From the NCBI GenBank assembly GCA_035573895.1, contig DATLZR010000168.1, positions 1-45,187 of the forward strand: a stretch of DNA of 45,187 nt, given 5' to 3'. The translations under genes and the position numbers were made by a program. The DNA comes from Blastocatellia bacterium. Its GTDB lineage: Bacteria; Acidobacteriota; Blastocatellia; HR10. Under the pieces are notes generated by a model that saw only the letters and a list, made by a program, of their open reading frames with translations, was not told the origin of the DNA and did not search any database. Positions 8,105-15,528 of the stretch are shown piece by piece (the first letter of the stretch is position 1; every line of letters starts with the position of its first letter).

Positions 8105-8182
8105 GGCTAACGCTCGCGCTTCAGCCGCAAGCAGCCCAAGCGCAGCGACGGAAAGCCTGTCGGGTGCATGCGCTGGTTAGCC
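8105..8182 (-). other. attC-like site
   Basis: Minus strand GGCTAAC (R'', 8176-8182) and GTTAGCC (R', 8105-8111) are reverse complements enclosing 78 bases. The inner GCGGCTGAAGCGCGAGC is shared with the attC-like site at 11797-11855, which suggests related cassette ends. Confidence 0.8.
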
Positions 8183-8205
8183 ACTGCTCCATTTCACCAA
8201 CACAA

Positions 8206-8586
8206 TCACCAAACCACCCGAACAGCATACTTGGCAATACTTGGATCCCTGCTTACCAGCATATCTTCTTCAACCTAGCTTGTCCAACTAGCAAACGGTC
8301 GAAAGGGTCTTTGTGATAGGCAGGCAAGTTCTCCTGTACCAGCGCAGGCACTAATCAACAGGCAATATCTGGATGCTGTTGGTTTGTCGTTGAGTTTCGA
8401 CAACCTCTTTCAAGGGCAAGGCTAGCCTGAGTTTTAGTAGGTGAAGTTTGATTTGAACTTCCCAAATGCTGACTCGGCTTAGCAACAAAACATTCTTCTT
8501 GACAGAGTGCCATGGCCTGCAGCGAGAGTTTGGCCGGTTCACTATCCCACCAGATAAATGTGCGCGTATGCAGCAACAGTTTCATG
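8206..8586 (-). pseudogene. VapC-like PIN-domain toxin, decayed
   Basis: VapC proteins are Mg2+-dependent PIN-domain ribonucleases. The frame starts MKLLLHTRTFIWWDSEPAKL, where the family has the catalytic Asp in MKLLLDTHTF; here it is His6. After ALCQ the similarity moves to a second frame, LLLSRVSIWEVQIKLHLLKL to QTNSIQILPVD. It moves again to ENLPAYHKDPFDRLLV and finally EDMLVSRDPSIAKYAVRVVW before the TGA at 8206-8208. At least two or three indels plus loss of the first metal-binding Asp make it non-functional. It lies directly downstream of the antitoxin remnant. Confidence 0.75.
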
Positions 8587-8596
8587 CGTTGCCCGT

Positions 8597-8806
8597 CAGA
8601 ATTCATCGGGTAATCTTTCGTCAAACTCCGGCCTGGTCCAGACTCGCCCCCGCGCGCAAACCTGCTACACGACCCGAGACAGGCACCAGACGAGCGACAG
8701 GCGTCGTGCCATCGGTGAGAATCCACTCGACCCCTGAAGCAATCTGGGAGAGCAATTCTTGTAAGCGTGCTTGAGCTTCCTTCACGTCAATTTCTTTGGG
8801 ACCCAT
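8597..8806 (-). pseudogene. Phd/YefM-type antitoxin, frameshifted at the C-terminus
   Basis: The first ~50 residues are intact and typical of Phd/YefM antitoxins: MGPKEIDVKEAQARLQELL, then a GVEWILTDGTTPVARLVPV strand-turn-strand. A good AAGGAGAAAG site precedes the ATG at 8804-8806. Near a GGGGG run at about 8650 the expected C-terminal neutralising peptide moves to another frame (RVWTRPEFDERLPDEF, then TGA at 8597-8599). In the original frame translation stops after 61 codons. The pair is a Phd-VapC type II module carried as a cassette. Confidence 0.7.
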
Positions 8807-8847
8807 AGAACTTTCTCCTTATGAACCGATTCGCGTCATGTTTGGCT

Positions 8848-8915
8848 GGCTAACAACACAGCGGATAAGCTGTCCGGGCGTTAAGCACCGGGACAGCTCC
8901 ATCCGCGGGTTAGGG
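8848..8915 (-). other. attC-like site, near-ideal palindrome
   Basis: Minus strand CCCTAAC (R'') and GTTAGCC (R') enclose 68 bases. The arms GCGGATGGAGCTGTCC and GGACAGCTTATCCGC pair completely apart from the extra G of GGA against A. That is the extrahelical-base pattern integrases use to choose the recombined strand. Confidence 0.9.
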
Positions 8916-8919
8916 GGCA

Positions 8920-9291
8920 TTATGTTGCTTTCTGAGTTATGGCTTTACGCTGAGCCATCCACTGCAAGACTACATCCACAACCCTAGCCTTAGATACCTT
9001 CGTTATGTCCACAGGCAAGTTGTTGGCTCTGCAAAAAGCCTTTAGATAGGTTTTGCTTTTACTTTGGATGAACCTTTCCACAACCCCCGAATTCGAGGAA
9101 ATGAAATCTTGATACAGTCTATCATACTCTGACCGAAGTTCTGCGTCAGGCGGCAAGGCTTCTTTTGATTGCCGTAATTTTGTCTGTCTCGGCTTATTCT
9201 CTTTGCTCAGGGCTTCCAACTCGCCTTTTATCTCGGTAAGAAGTTCTTCTACTTGTTCTATTTTCTTTTTGATGGTTTCAAGTCTATTCAT
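8920..9291 (-). CDS. Small coiled-coil protein, predicted partner of the cassette ParA-like ATPase
   Basis: A 123-residue protein overlapping the ATPase stop by ATGA, so translation is coupled. Residues about 1-45 are a heptad-rich, charged coiled coil (IKKKIEQVEELLTEIKGELE). The C-terminal half (FIQSKSKTYLKAFCRANNLP then VVDVVLQWMAQRKAI) resembles a small helical SAP- or Rho-N-like module, but I cannot assign a family. By analogy with ParA-ParB, ParA-ParC and MinD-MinE pairs it may regulate or be positioned by the ATPase; this is inference. Its composition is richer in A/T than the flanking cassettes. Confidence 0.75.
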   Translation of the reverse strand: MNRLETIKKKIEQVEELLTEIKGELEALSKENKPRQTKLRQSKEALPPDAELRSEYDRLYQDFISSNSGVVERFIQSKSKTYLKAFCRANNLPVDITKVSKARVVDVVLQWMAQRKAITQKAT

Positions 9292-10151
9292 TGATTCAAA
9301 ACCCTTTCAACGTTTCGCCATAAATCTGCAAAGTGCTCTTCAAAATCACGGGGGAAGGCCCGTCCCGGTATCGCGCGCTTGATATCAACCCTTTCGGGAA
9401 TGAACGAGTCCCAAGTCTCTATATACACCCCATCTCTACGCTTATCATCACAAACCACTTTTGATTCCCTCCAGTATCCTTCCGTTTCTCGTGTAAGCCT
9501 TCCTCCGTACAACTTGGCCTTATTCATAAAAACAGCAATTTTGGGATCGGGCCATGGCTGTATTCGGTAGCGAAGACCATCTATCATCAAACCAATGCCA
9601 CGTGAGGCAAAAACATCGGGATTGACAGGGATAAGAATAAGGCTTGAACAACTCAGCACTGAATAAGAAAGGGCGGTAAAGTTTGGAGGGCAATCGAAGA
9701 AGACATAGTCGTAATCAAATTTCTTCGAATGTTCAATCTTTCCAAGCAAAGCCCTGATAAAGTGTTTGACTTTCTCTCTGTCAAAAACCTCAAGTTCGAG
9801 CCAATATAGATCAACCACCGACGGTACAAAATGAAGGTTGGGGCTCATTGGGTAGATGAAGGACGCATCAATCGGAAAATCGAAATACCCACCTTCCATC
9901 TTGTCATACTTCTCAAGGGCATCCAGGATGGTTTTTTTCTTCTTTCTATGCTTGTTTTCATACCAGCTTTCGAACTCCCCGTACATAGCACCGCTCTCTT
10001 GCAGTTGTACGGCGAGCGTGAGGCTCATCTGAGCATCTGTGTCTACAACCAAGACCTTCCTGCCTTTTTCTGCTGCATATTTAGCAAGAAGCCAAGTTAC
10101 CGTTGTTTTGCCAACACCACCTTTGAAGTTGATAGTTGCGATCCCCTTCAT
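9288..10151 (-). CDS. ParA/MinD-like P-loop ATPase (cassette gene)
   Basis: A 287-residue protein from the ATG at 10149-10151, preceded by a GGGAGG site. It has the deviant Walker A of the ParA family (NFKGGVGKTT, residues 8-17), the A' region VVDTDAQMSLTL, and Walker B YDYVFFDCPPNFTALS. These ATPases dimerise on ATP and position DNA or protein cargo on the nucleoid or membrane. It differs from the housekeeping parA at 33596: there is no parS or ParB next to it, and a coiled-coil protein is encoded directly downstream. It lies between two attC-like sites, so the two genes form one large cassette (about 1.3 kb). The A/T-rich codon use suggests a different donor. Confidence 0.88.
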   Translation of the reverse strand: MKGIATINFKGGVGKTTVTWLLAKYAAEKGRKVLVVDTDAQMSLTLAVQLQESGAMYGEFESWYENKHRKKKKTILDALEKYDKMEGGYFDFPIDASFIYPMSPNLHFVPSVVDLYWLELEVFDREKVKHFIRALLGKIEHSKKFDYDYVFFDCPPNFTALSYSVLSCSSLILIPVNPDVFASRGIGLMIDGLRYRIQPWPDPKIAVFMNKAKLYGGRLTRETEGYWRESKVVCDDKRRDGVYIETWDSFIPERVDIKRAIPGRAFPRDFEEHFADLWRNVERVLNQ

Positions 10152-10192
10152 TCGTTGCCTCCCGTGACCGTTGGAGACGATGTAGCACTGCT

Positions 10193-10253
10193 GCCTAACG
10201 CTCGGTATCAGCCGCGCCGCCACCAGGTGTCAGCCTGCATACCGTTGTTAACG
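10193..10253 (-). other. attC-like site
   Basis: Minus strand CGTTAAC (slightly degenerate R'') and GTTAGGC (R', 10193-10199) enclose 61 bases. The arms CGGTATGCAGGCTG and CGGCTGATACCG pair with one extrahelical base. The site separates the nuclease gene (stop at 10275) from the ParA-like cassette. Confidence 0.85.
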
Positions 10254-10274
10254 GTCTCGTTCAATCCCCCCTCC

Positions 10275-11306
10275 TCATTGGACTTCAAGTAGGGTGCCGC
10301 TCAGACCGCAATACTCCAAGAGCTTCCTTGCGTTGGCGATACAACCAGGAGTACTGTAGTGGGTCTCAATGAACAATCCGTTACTGAGCTTCTTGGGTGC
10401 ACGAAAGTCATCACCGTAACGGTGCTTTGGTTCGATATTCACGAGGTAGCGTTTGCGGCCTGAAATCATGGGACAGTTTTCCCTGCGCAATTTGCCTTTC
10501 TTGATCAACCACTCTGCTGTGTTCACCAAGATGTCGTAAGAATTCCTCACAGTAAAAGTGTCACGCTCGATCCTCATCGTCCTTGGGCACTGGCTGGGTG
10601 GAATTTCTATAGGGGCGAGTGGATGCTCTGGCTGAGGCGAGATGACCTCGTTCAGCCTTTCCAGAATGAAGTCCTCAGCTTCTTCAGGTGTAATATCGCA
10701 GTCCGGATGGGCCTCTTTGGCGATGGTCAGAAACACAGGAACTATGCCCTTCGTCAAACTCAGGGGATCTTCTAGTAACGACTCCCACACCTCGTCGAGC
10801 ATTCCGAGTTTCGTTAGCAGCCTATCAATGCTATTGATGTTCGTGATTGACACAGTGTTCAGTTTTCTGACAATAGCGTTCATGTCGTCGTGTTCAATAT
10901 CTATTTTCCAAACGATTCGTTCGGCCATCGGCGTTCCTTCCTGGAATGCACGGAAAAGGATCCAAACTGCACCGTTCGTGAGAATCCCATATGACACCCC
11001 CTGATTGAAGCAGTACTTCGCTAACTGGCCGAGTACTTGTCTTTCCTCAACATCAATAGACATCTTCTTCGCCTCGACGAACAGAACCTTCTTACCGTCC
11101 AACAACAAGCTGTAGTCGGGTACTCCCTCCTCCGCAGAGACGTTTGGTCGCACTTTGTCTGGGTCTTCCGTATCCCATCCGAGGCCTCTCAGAATCGGGT
11201 CAATGACTTGATTCCTCGTGGCCGTCTCGTTTTGCTCGTAGAACGACCGGTGTGCTCGAATTCGTGTGGTTACTCGCTGGATCAATTCTGAGAGTTCAAG
11301 CATCAT
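10275..11306 (-). CDS. Solitary HsdR_N-type PD-(D/E)xK nuclease
   Basis: A 343-residue protein. Residues about 5-150 form the N-terminal nuclease domain of type I restriction HsdR subunits: Glu27 (NETATRNQVI), Asp64 (GVPDYSLL), Glu78-x-Lys80 (LFVEAKK), then GQLAKYCFNQGVSYGILTNG. There is no helicase motor, so this is one of the stand-alone HsdR_N proteins; some are linked to phage defence, others are uncharacterised. The C-terminal ~150 residues (TFTVRNSYDILVNTAEWLIK to HYSTPGCIANARKLLEYCGL) may recognise a target. A GGAGG site precedes ATGATG. Only 30 bases separate it from the HicB remnant and no full attC lies between, so the two cassettes appear fused. Confidence 0.85.
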   Translation of the reverse strand: MMLELSELIQRVTTRIRAHRSFYEQNETATRNQVIDPILRGLGWDTEDPDKVRPNVSAEEGVPDYSLLLDGKKVLFVEAKKMSIDVEERQVLGQLAKYCFNQGVSYGILTNGAVWILFRAFQEGTPMAERIVWKIDIEHDDMNAIVRKLNTVSITNINSIDRLLTKLGMLDEVWESLLEDPLSLTKGIVPVFLTIAKEAHPDCDITPEEAEDFILERLNEVISPQPEHPLAPIEIPPSQCPRTMRIERDTFTVRNSYDILVNTAEWLIKKGKLRRENCPMISGRKRYLVNIEPKHRYGDDFRAPKKLSNGLFIETHYSTPGCIANARKLLEYCGLSGTLLEVQ

Positions 11307-11335
11307 CGCCTCCAGAGTCTATCCCGATGACCTGT

Positions 11336-11342
11336 GTTAGGC
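11336..11342 (-). other. Isolated R''-type attC half-site
   Basis: Minus strand GCCTAAC closes the HicB remnant (it contains its TAA), but no palindromic arms or R' core follow before the nuclease gene begins at 11306. I read it as an attC that lost its R' half by deletion. Confidence 0.55.
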
Positions 11343-11569
11343 AGTTGGCGTGGATTGTTCTTCGGTATCGAAATATTCACTGGTCGTCGGCTGACGAAGG
11401 GGAAGATCTTCTTCCCTCGTATCTTCATCTTCCCGATGTAATTCGATAGCTTCACGAATCAACCTCAGGACCTCTCTTTTGACCTCGGCGACCGCGACAC
11501 AACCCGAAGTCTGGGACACGGGGGCCAATAAATTTTTTCTCCCTCCTCCACAACCGCGACGCATTGCAT
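11337..11569 (-). pseudogene. HicB-type antitoxin remnant, copy 2
   Basis: HicB antitoxins neutralise HicA and usually autoregulate. The frame starting at 11567-11569 reads MQCVAVVEEGEKIYWPPCP, a clear HicB start. After a frameshift the second frame gives SGCVAVAEVKREVLRLIREA, then IELHREDEDTREEDLP and PTTSEYFDTEE, matching the P-G-C-x-x-x-x-T-x-E-E-x-x-x-x-I-R-E-A-I-E-L-x core. It is much better preserved than copy 1, from which it differs in the position of its indels. The stop lies inside GCCTAAC. Confidence 0.75.
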
Positions 11570-11578
11570 CTTACACCC

Positions 11579-11746
11579 CTATTTCTGTCCGAGTCCAGCT
11601 TGTCTCAAAAAATGCTCTTGAGTGTTTGCCCGGTGGTAGGTTCAGTCTCAGCTTACCCTCCACAGTAACAGTTCCGGGCTTAATCGGCTGTCTGAAATTG
11701 GCGGGGCTGCCTTTCCAAGCATCTTGATGACAGCCCCTACCTTTAC
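11579..11746 (-). pseudogene. HicA-type toxin remnant, copy 2
   Basis: The pieces in order are VKVGAVIKMLGK (HicA N-terminal helix), ANFRQPIKPGTVTVEGKLRL, then in another frame TLKSI and, after a run of T, RQAGLGQK and TAG. The catalytic His region between the first two pieces has been deleted, and indels at GGGCAAAC and TTTTTT break the rest. Copy 1 carries different indels, so the two decayed independently. Confidence 0.7.
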
Positions 11747-11796
11747 TCCGAACGAAGAATAGCTCCTTTTTTTTACCTCCGCAAGTGAACCAACCC

Positions 11797-11855
11797 GCTT
11801 AACGCTCGCGCTTCAGCCGCAAGCGGAGCATGTCGGATGGAAGCGCTTGTTGGGC
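11797..11855 (-). other. attC-like site
   Basis: Minus strand GCCCAAC (R'') and GTTAAGC (R') bracket 59 bases. AAGCGCTTC and GAAGCGC pair near the ends. The loop-side sequence CTTGCGGCTGAAGCGCGAGC is shared with the site at 8105-8182. Confidence 0.8.
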
Positions 11856-11862
11856 GCCAGCG

Positions 11863-12090
11863 TCACCCTGGGGATGTTGCCGAACGCCCGCCTTTTCGAG
11901 GAATAGTAACAACTCTTCCACAAGCCTGTCTGCTCTTCTCTCCGGCTTCACCACGAGTTGCATCTGTGCTCATCGCCGCGTACTTGATCCAAAGGCGCGA
12001 GTTTCGGTAATCGGTAACTACCTGCCAAGCCTCAAAGTCTCGGTAGACACAGTTCGCCAATCCGGGACCGATACACACTTCGAGGAGCAT
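11863..12090 (-). CDS. Small hypothetical cassette protein, possibly frameshifted
   Basis: A 75-residue frame starting MLLEVCIGPGLANCVYRDFE and continuing WQVVTDYRNSRLWIKYAAMS. I recognise no family. The last 30 residues look less protein-like than the overlapping frame (LVVKPERRADRLVEELLLFL), which would fit an amphipathic C-terminal helix, so a frameshift near 11960 is possible. The gene is the only candidate in this cassette, which lies between the attC-like sites at 11797 and 12173. Confidence 0.35.
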   Translation of the reverse strand: MLLEVCIGPGLANCVYRDFEAWQVVTDYRNSRLWIKYAAMSTDATRGEAGEKSRQACGRVVTIPRKGGRSATSPG

Positions 12091-12172
12091 CTTTGCGAAA
12101 ACGTCTCAAGCTCTCCGAGTTCATCTTTCATCGGTTTGCATCTACCCGACATCTATGCACTGACACATGGCT

Positions 12173-12244
12173 TCCTAACGGCCTGCGCTTCATCTGCGCC
12201 GCCGGAGCGCAGCGGCCGGCGTCAGATGCAAGCCCGTGTTAGCT
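12173..12244 (-). other. attC-like site
   Basis: Minus strand AGCTAAC (R'') and GTTAGGA (R') bracket 72 bases. GCTTGCATCTG pairs with CAGATGAAGC with an extrahelical base, and a GC-rich inner hairpin (CCGG/CCGG) closes the loop. It lies 50 bases downstream of the aldo/keto reductase stop. Confidence 0.85.
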
Positions 12245-12293
12245 CGGCTTAGAGGCGAAACCCCATACAGATAACAGGCGGGTGGCATCGCGA

Positions 12294-13238
<945 letters not shown>

Positions 13239-13250
<12 letters not shown>

Positions 13251-13720
13251 CTTGCCAACTGTGGTCGTAGCGGCTTGCAACTGCCACGACCGCCGCCAGC
13301 GAACTCCCTGCCCCTCGGTCAACAAGCTACGCTTGGTGCCCTTCTTGCCCCGATCGGTGGGATTTGACTCCGTCTCTTCCTGCTCCAAAGGAGCCTTGCT
13401 CATGGCGCCGTCCACGACTTGCCATTCCCACTCCAGGCCCACCTGCTGATCGTAGACCAAGAGCCTAGCCCGCCACAACGGCTTGAAGACCCCGGCCTGG
13501 CACCACTCTTGAAAACGGTCGTGTACCGTGCTGGTAGCTCCCAGACTGCGCGGCAGCGCTTTCCACTGACGTCCGGTGCGCAGCACATAGTAAATGGCAT
13601 CCATCGCTTGACCATCCGGCACGCATGGCCGTCCCCCTTGGGACCAGACTCCTGATGTGGCACCAGTGGCTCGATCTGGCTCCAAAGCGCGTCAGAGATG
13701 CGCCATCCACCGCAGGCTGA
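13239..13720 (-). pseudogene. IS5-family transposase fragment, frameshifted and 3'-truncated
   Basis: Recognisable segments in order: WRISDALWSQIEPLVPHQES, then a frameshift around the GGGGG of the GGRPCVPD motif, then DGQAMDAIYYVLRTGRQWKA, LGATSTVHDRFQEWCQAGVF, and VDGAMSKAPL, which holds the DxS/T-x-x-K-A-P catalytic region. Next come the GKKGTKRSLLTEGQG motif and, in another frame, LAAVVAVASRYDHSW. The remainder of the DDE domain, including the second Asp and the Glu, is absent. It cannot be active. Confidence 0.8.
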
Positions 13721-13735
13721 TCAGTATCCTGTCAT
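13239..13735 (-). mobile_element. IS5-family insertion sequence remnant
   Basis: About 0.5 kb related to IS5-family elements. It covers the N-terminal part of a transposase and stops where an attC-like arm begins, so the downstream half and that terminal repeat were lost. I could not identify the other terminal inverted repeat with certainty near 13735. It probably entered the array by insertion and then suffered a deletion that removed part of an attC. Confidence 0.75.
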
Positions 13736-13809
13736 CTCCTCCATTGCACATGCCTAGTAGAGGAATATTGTACCCGATCAGAGGTCTTCGGATAGGCTCT
13801 GAGATAAGC

Positions 13810-13937
13810 GCCCAACGGCAGGGGGATAATCCGCGCGGTCACAGCCAGGCACGCCACGTGAACCAGAACAACACAAATGACCAACTGCCGTGCGTTGACG
13901 TGCGCGCAGCGCGGTCGGCTTCATTCCCGTGTTGGGC
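13810..13937 (-). other. Long attC-like site
   Basis: Minus strand GCCCAAC (13931-13937) and GTTGGGC (13810-13816) are exact reverse complements 128 bases apart. The inner arms are less clear than at other sites, but long attC sites of this size are normal in integrons. It lies 37 bases downstream of the SnoaL-like gene. Confidence 0.6.
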
Positions 13938-13973
13938 CGCCTCTTGATCTATTTGCTGCGCTTCCGGTTACCT

Positions 13974-14375
13974 TCACGAACGAGGAATTAGCCCTAACTG
14001 TTTCGCCATCGTCGCAGAGTCATAATACAACCGTGCCCGCCGAATCACGCCCCCTTCGACATCGTAGATTGCACACATTGGGATCTCGACGCGCTTGTTT
14101 GTAGGAGGCATGCCCATCAGGGAACCTGTATTAACGCCATGGAAGGTGAACTCCAGGACGATGGACTTGTCATCTGCGACAAGATTGCGGACTTCCGCGC
14201 GGGCTTCGGAGAATGCCGTGTGGTAGAACATGTCAAGCATTGCACTGATGGCCTCGCGCCCGCGTAGAGGTTCGACCTGACTGAAATCCTGAAATGTTGC
14301 GTCCTCTGCCATGAACTTGGGATCGTGATTGGCCAAGTAGGCCTGGACTACTTTGATGTTGTCTTGTGCTGACAT
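13974..14375 (-). CDS. SnoaL-like/NTF2-fold protein (cassette gene)
   Basis: A 133-residue cone-shaped alpha+beta-barrel protein of the SnoaL-like/ester cyclase group. Typical features are the N-terminal helix (NIKVVQAYLANHDPKFMAED), ATFQDFSQVEPLRGREAI with the family's RG-x-x-x-I/V, and strands VLEFTFHGVNTGSLMGMPPT and YDVEGGVIRRARLYYDSATM. Such proteins bind or isomerise small hydrophobic molecules; the ligand is not predictable. AAGGAGAAG before the ATG is a good ribosome-binding site. It is the first intact cassette gene at the integrase end of the array. Confidence 0.85.
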   Translation of the reverse strand: MSAQDNIKVVQAYLANHDPKFMAEDATFQDFSQVEPLRGREAISAMLDMFYHTAFSEARAEVRNLVADDKSIVLEFTFHGVNTGSLMGMPPTNKRVEIPMCAIYDVEGGVIRRARLYYDSATMAKQLGLIPRS

Positions 14376-14625
14376 TTTCTTCTCCTTTCAGGGTTGAACT
14401 GTGATTGGTTTCCGCATCAATACCGAGACCGCCCTTGCACGTGTTAGTGGGGCGTTGGGTGAATCACTTTCACTTACAGCGGATGAGCGTTTACCACCTC
14501 CTTAGACGATGAGGCTCTCCAGGGTGGCCGAGTACGGTACAGGTAATCATAGTGCTCAAGGTCTATCCGGGGCTATGCTGTCAACGATATCCTACGCTGA
14601 CGCGCGCATCCATTGTGACAGAGCA

Positions 14626-14740
14626 GCCCAACGGGCGCGAGTTGAGCGGCTCCCCCGACGAGCATCGAAGCTCGTGGCTTTCGACGCGAGGAGTGGGGCG
14701 AAGCCGCGAAGCGGAGTCCGCTCCAACCGAGCGGTTGGCG
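14626..14740 (-). other. attC-like site abutting the integrase remnant
   Basis: Minus strand CGCCAAC (R'', 14734-14740) and GTTGGGC (R', 14626-14632) bracket 115 bases. GGTTGGAGCGG and CCGCTCAAC pair with an extrahelical G. The coding remnant of the integrase runs up to the R'' core. A further GTTRRRY-like motif (GTTGGGT, 14454-14460) lies downstream without partner arms. Confidence 0.55.
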
Positions 14741-14928
14741 CTTGCCGTGAAGATGAATCGTTTGATCCAGGCCACGTAAGCTTCTTTTGCTCTGAGGCTA
14801 TAAGGCCTCACCCGGATTGCCTGACGCACCTCATCCGGGAGTTTGGGCTTACGTGCGCCGGCAGATTCTGACCAAAAAAGCAGGGCTGACCGCAGGCTGC
14901 CAACCGTTCCTTGGCGATGCCGACTCAC
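14741..14928 (-). pseudogene. Integron integrase (IntI) N-terminal remnant
   Basis: About 63 codons. The segment LPDEVRQAIRVRPYSLRAKE followed by AYVAWIKRFI matches the N-terminal SAM-like DNA-binding domain of IntI tyrosine recombinases (IntI1 has R-x-R-I-R-x-x-x-Y-S-x-R-T-E-x-A-Y-V-x-W-x-x-x-F-I). After a one-base shift the sequence continues HGKRQP, matching the F-H-G-x-R-H-P that follows in the family. It then ends at an attC-like R'' core. The catalytic domain (R-H-R-Y) is absent here and elsewhere in the window. It is transcribed in the same direction as the cassettes, the less common arrangement. Confidence 0.75.
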
Positions 14929-15432
14929 GGGAGTTGAACCTTTTCAGCATCAGGCTCTCCATGGAGATGTATTCCCCTCACTGCAACCTCAATCAACCTA
15001 CGCTTCCTAAAGGCGGCGAGAGTTTACACCGATGGCGACCTTCGGTCAAGTTAATGTTGGCCTTGGCCCCGTGAGCCCTGACGGATAGCTGTTGGTCTCT
15101 CGCGCGATAATGCCCCGGCAGAAGTGGACAGGCACAAGAGGAGCAGCCGATCAGGTGGATGAGAAGAGTCGCGGAGTGAGGGCAAAAATGGCGTTCGGGA
15201 GAACCGCCCGTGAAGTGTGGGACCGTTTCAACTTCAGAAAATTTCGGTTCATGTCTAAACAGGTCTGCAGTTCCAAGGATCTCATCACCGTTCTGACGTT
15301 GCCGCACCAGTTCTAGACCTGAACCCAAAGTTCTCACTCAATATTGGGGTTTCGGAGCACTTCGGCATCTCAATATCTCGTGGCCTGAAATTAACGGCGC
15401 CATCTGTGAAACGATGACGAGATGTGGCGAGC
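14929..15432. other. Gene-free junction between integron remnant and chromosome
   Basis: About 500 bases without a convincing gene. A 74-codon plus-strand frame at 15092-15316 is not preceded by a ribosome-binding site and resembles nothing I know. The stretch may hold deleted integron or mobile-element sequence. Confidence 0.4.
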
Positions 15433-15461
15433 TTGAAAACGCAGGAGGGCTATGCTAGAGT
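15433..15461 (+). promoter_or_regulatory. Putative promoter of the pyrophosphatase gene
   Basis: TTGAAA (15433-15438) and TAGAGT (15456-15461) are 17 bases apart, and TGC before the -10 makes an extended -10. The start codon lies about 65 bases downstream. Confidence 0.45.
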
Positions 15462-15528
15462 GTGGCCTCACTGGCGTGAGGACCACGAGGGAAATTATCA
15501 CAGCAACAAGGCATGTGAGAGGAGTGTG

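Noticed and set aside
11830-12252. Plus-strand frame of 140 codons in the cassette region
   Set aside because: It starts and ends inside attC-like sites and runs opposite to all cassette genes.
15092-15316. Small plus-strand frame beside the integrase remnant, considered as a reverse-transcriptase or transposase scrap
   Set aside because: No catalytic motif of either family could be found.
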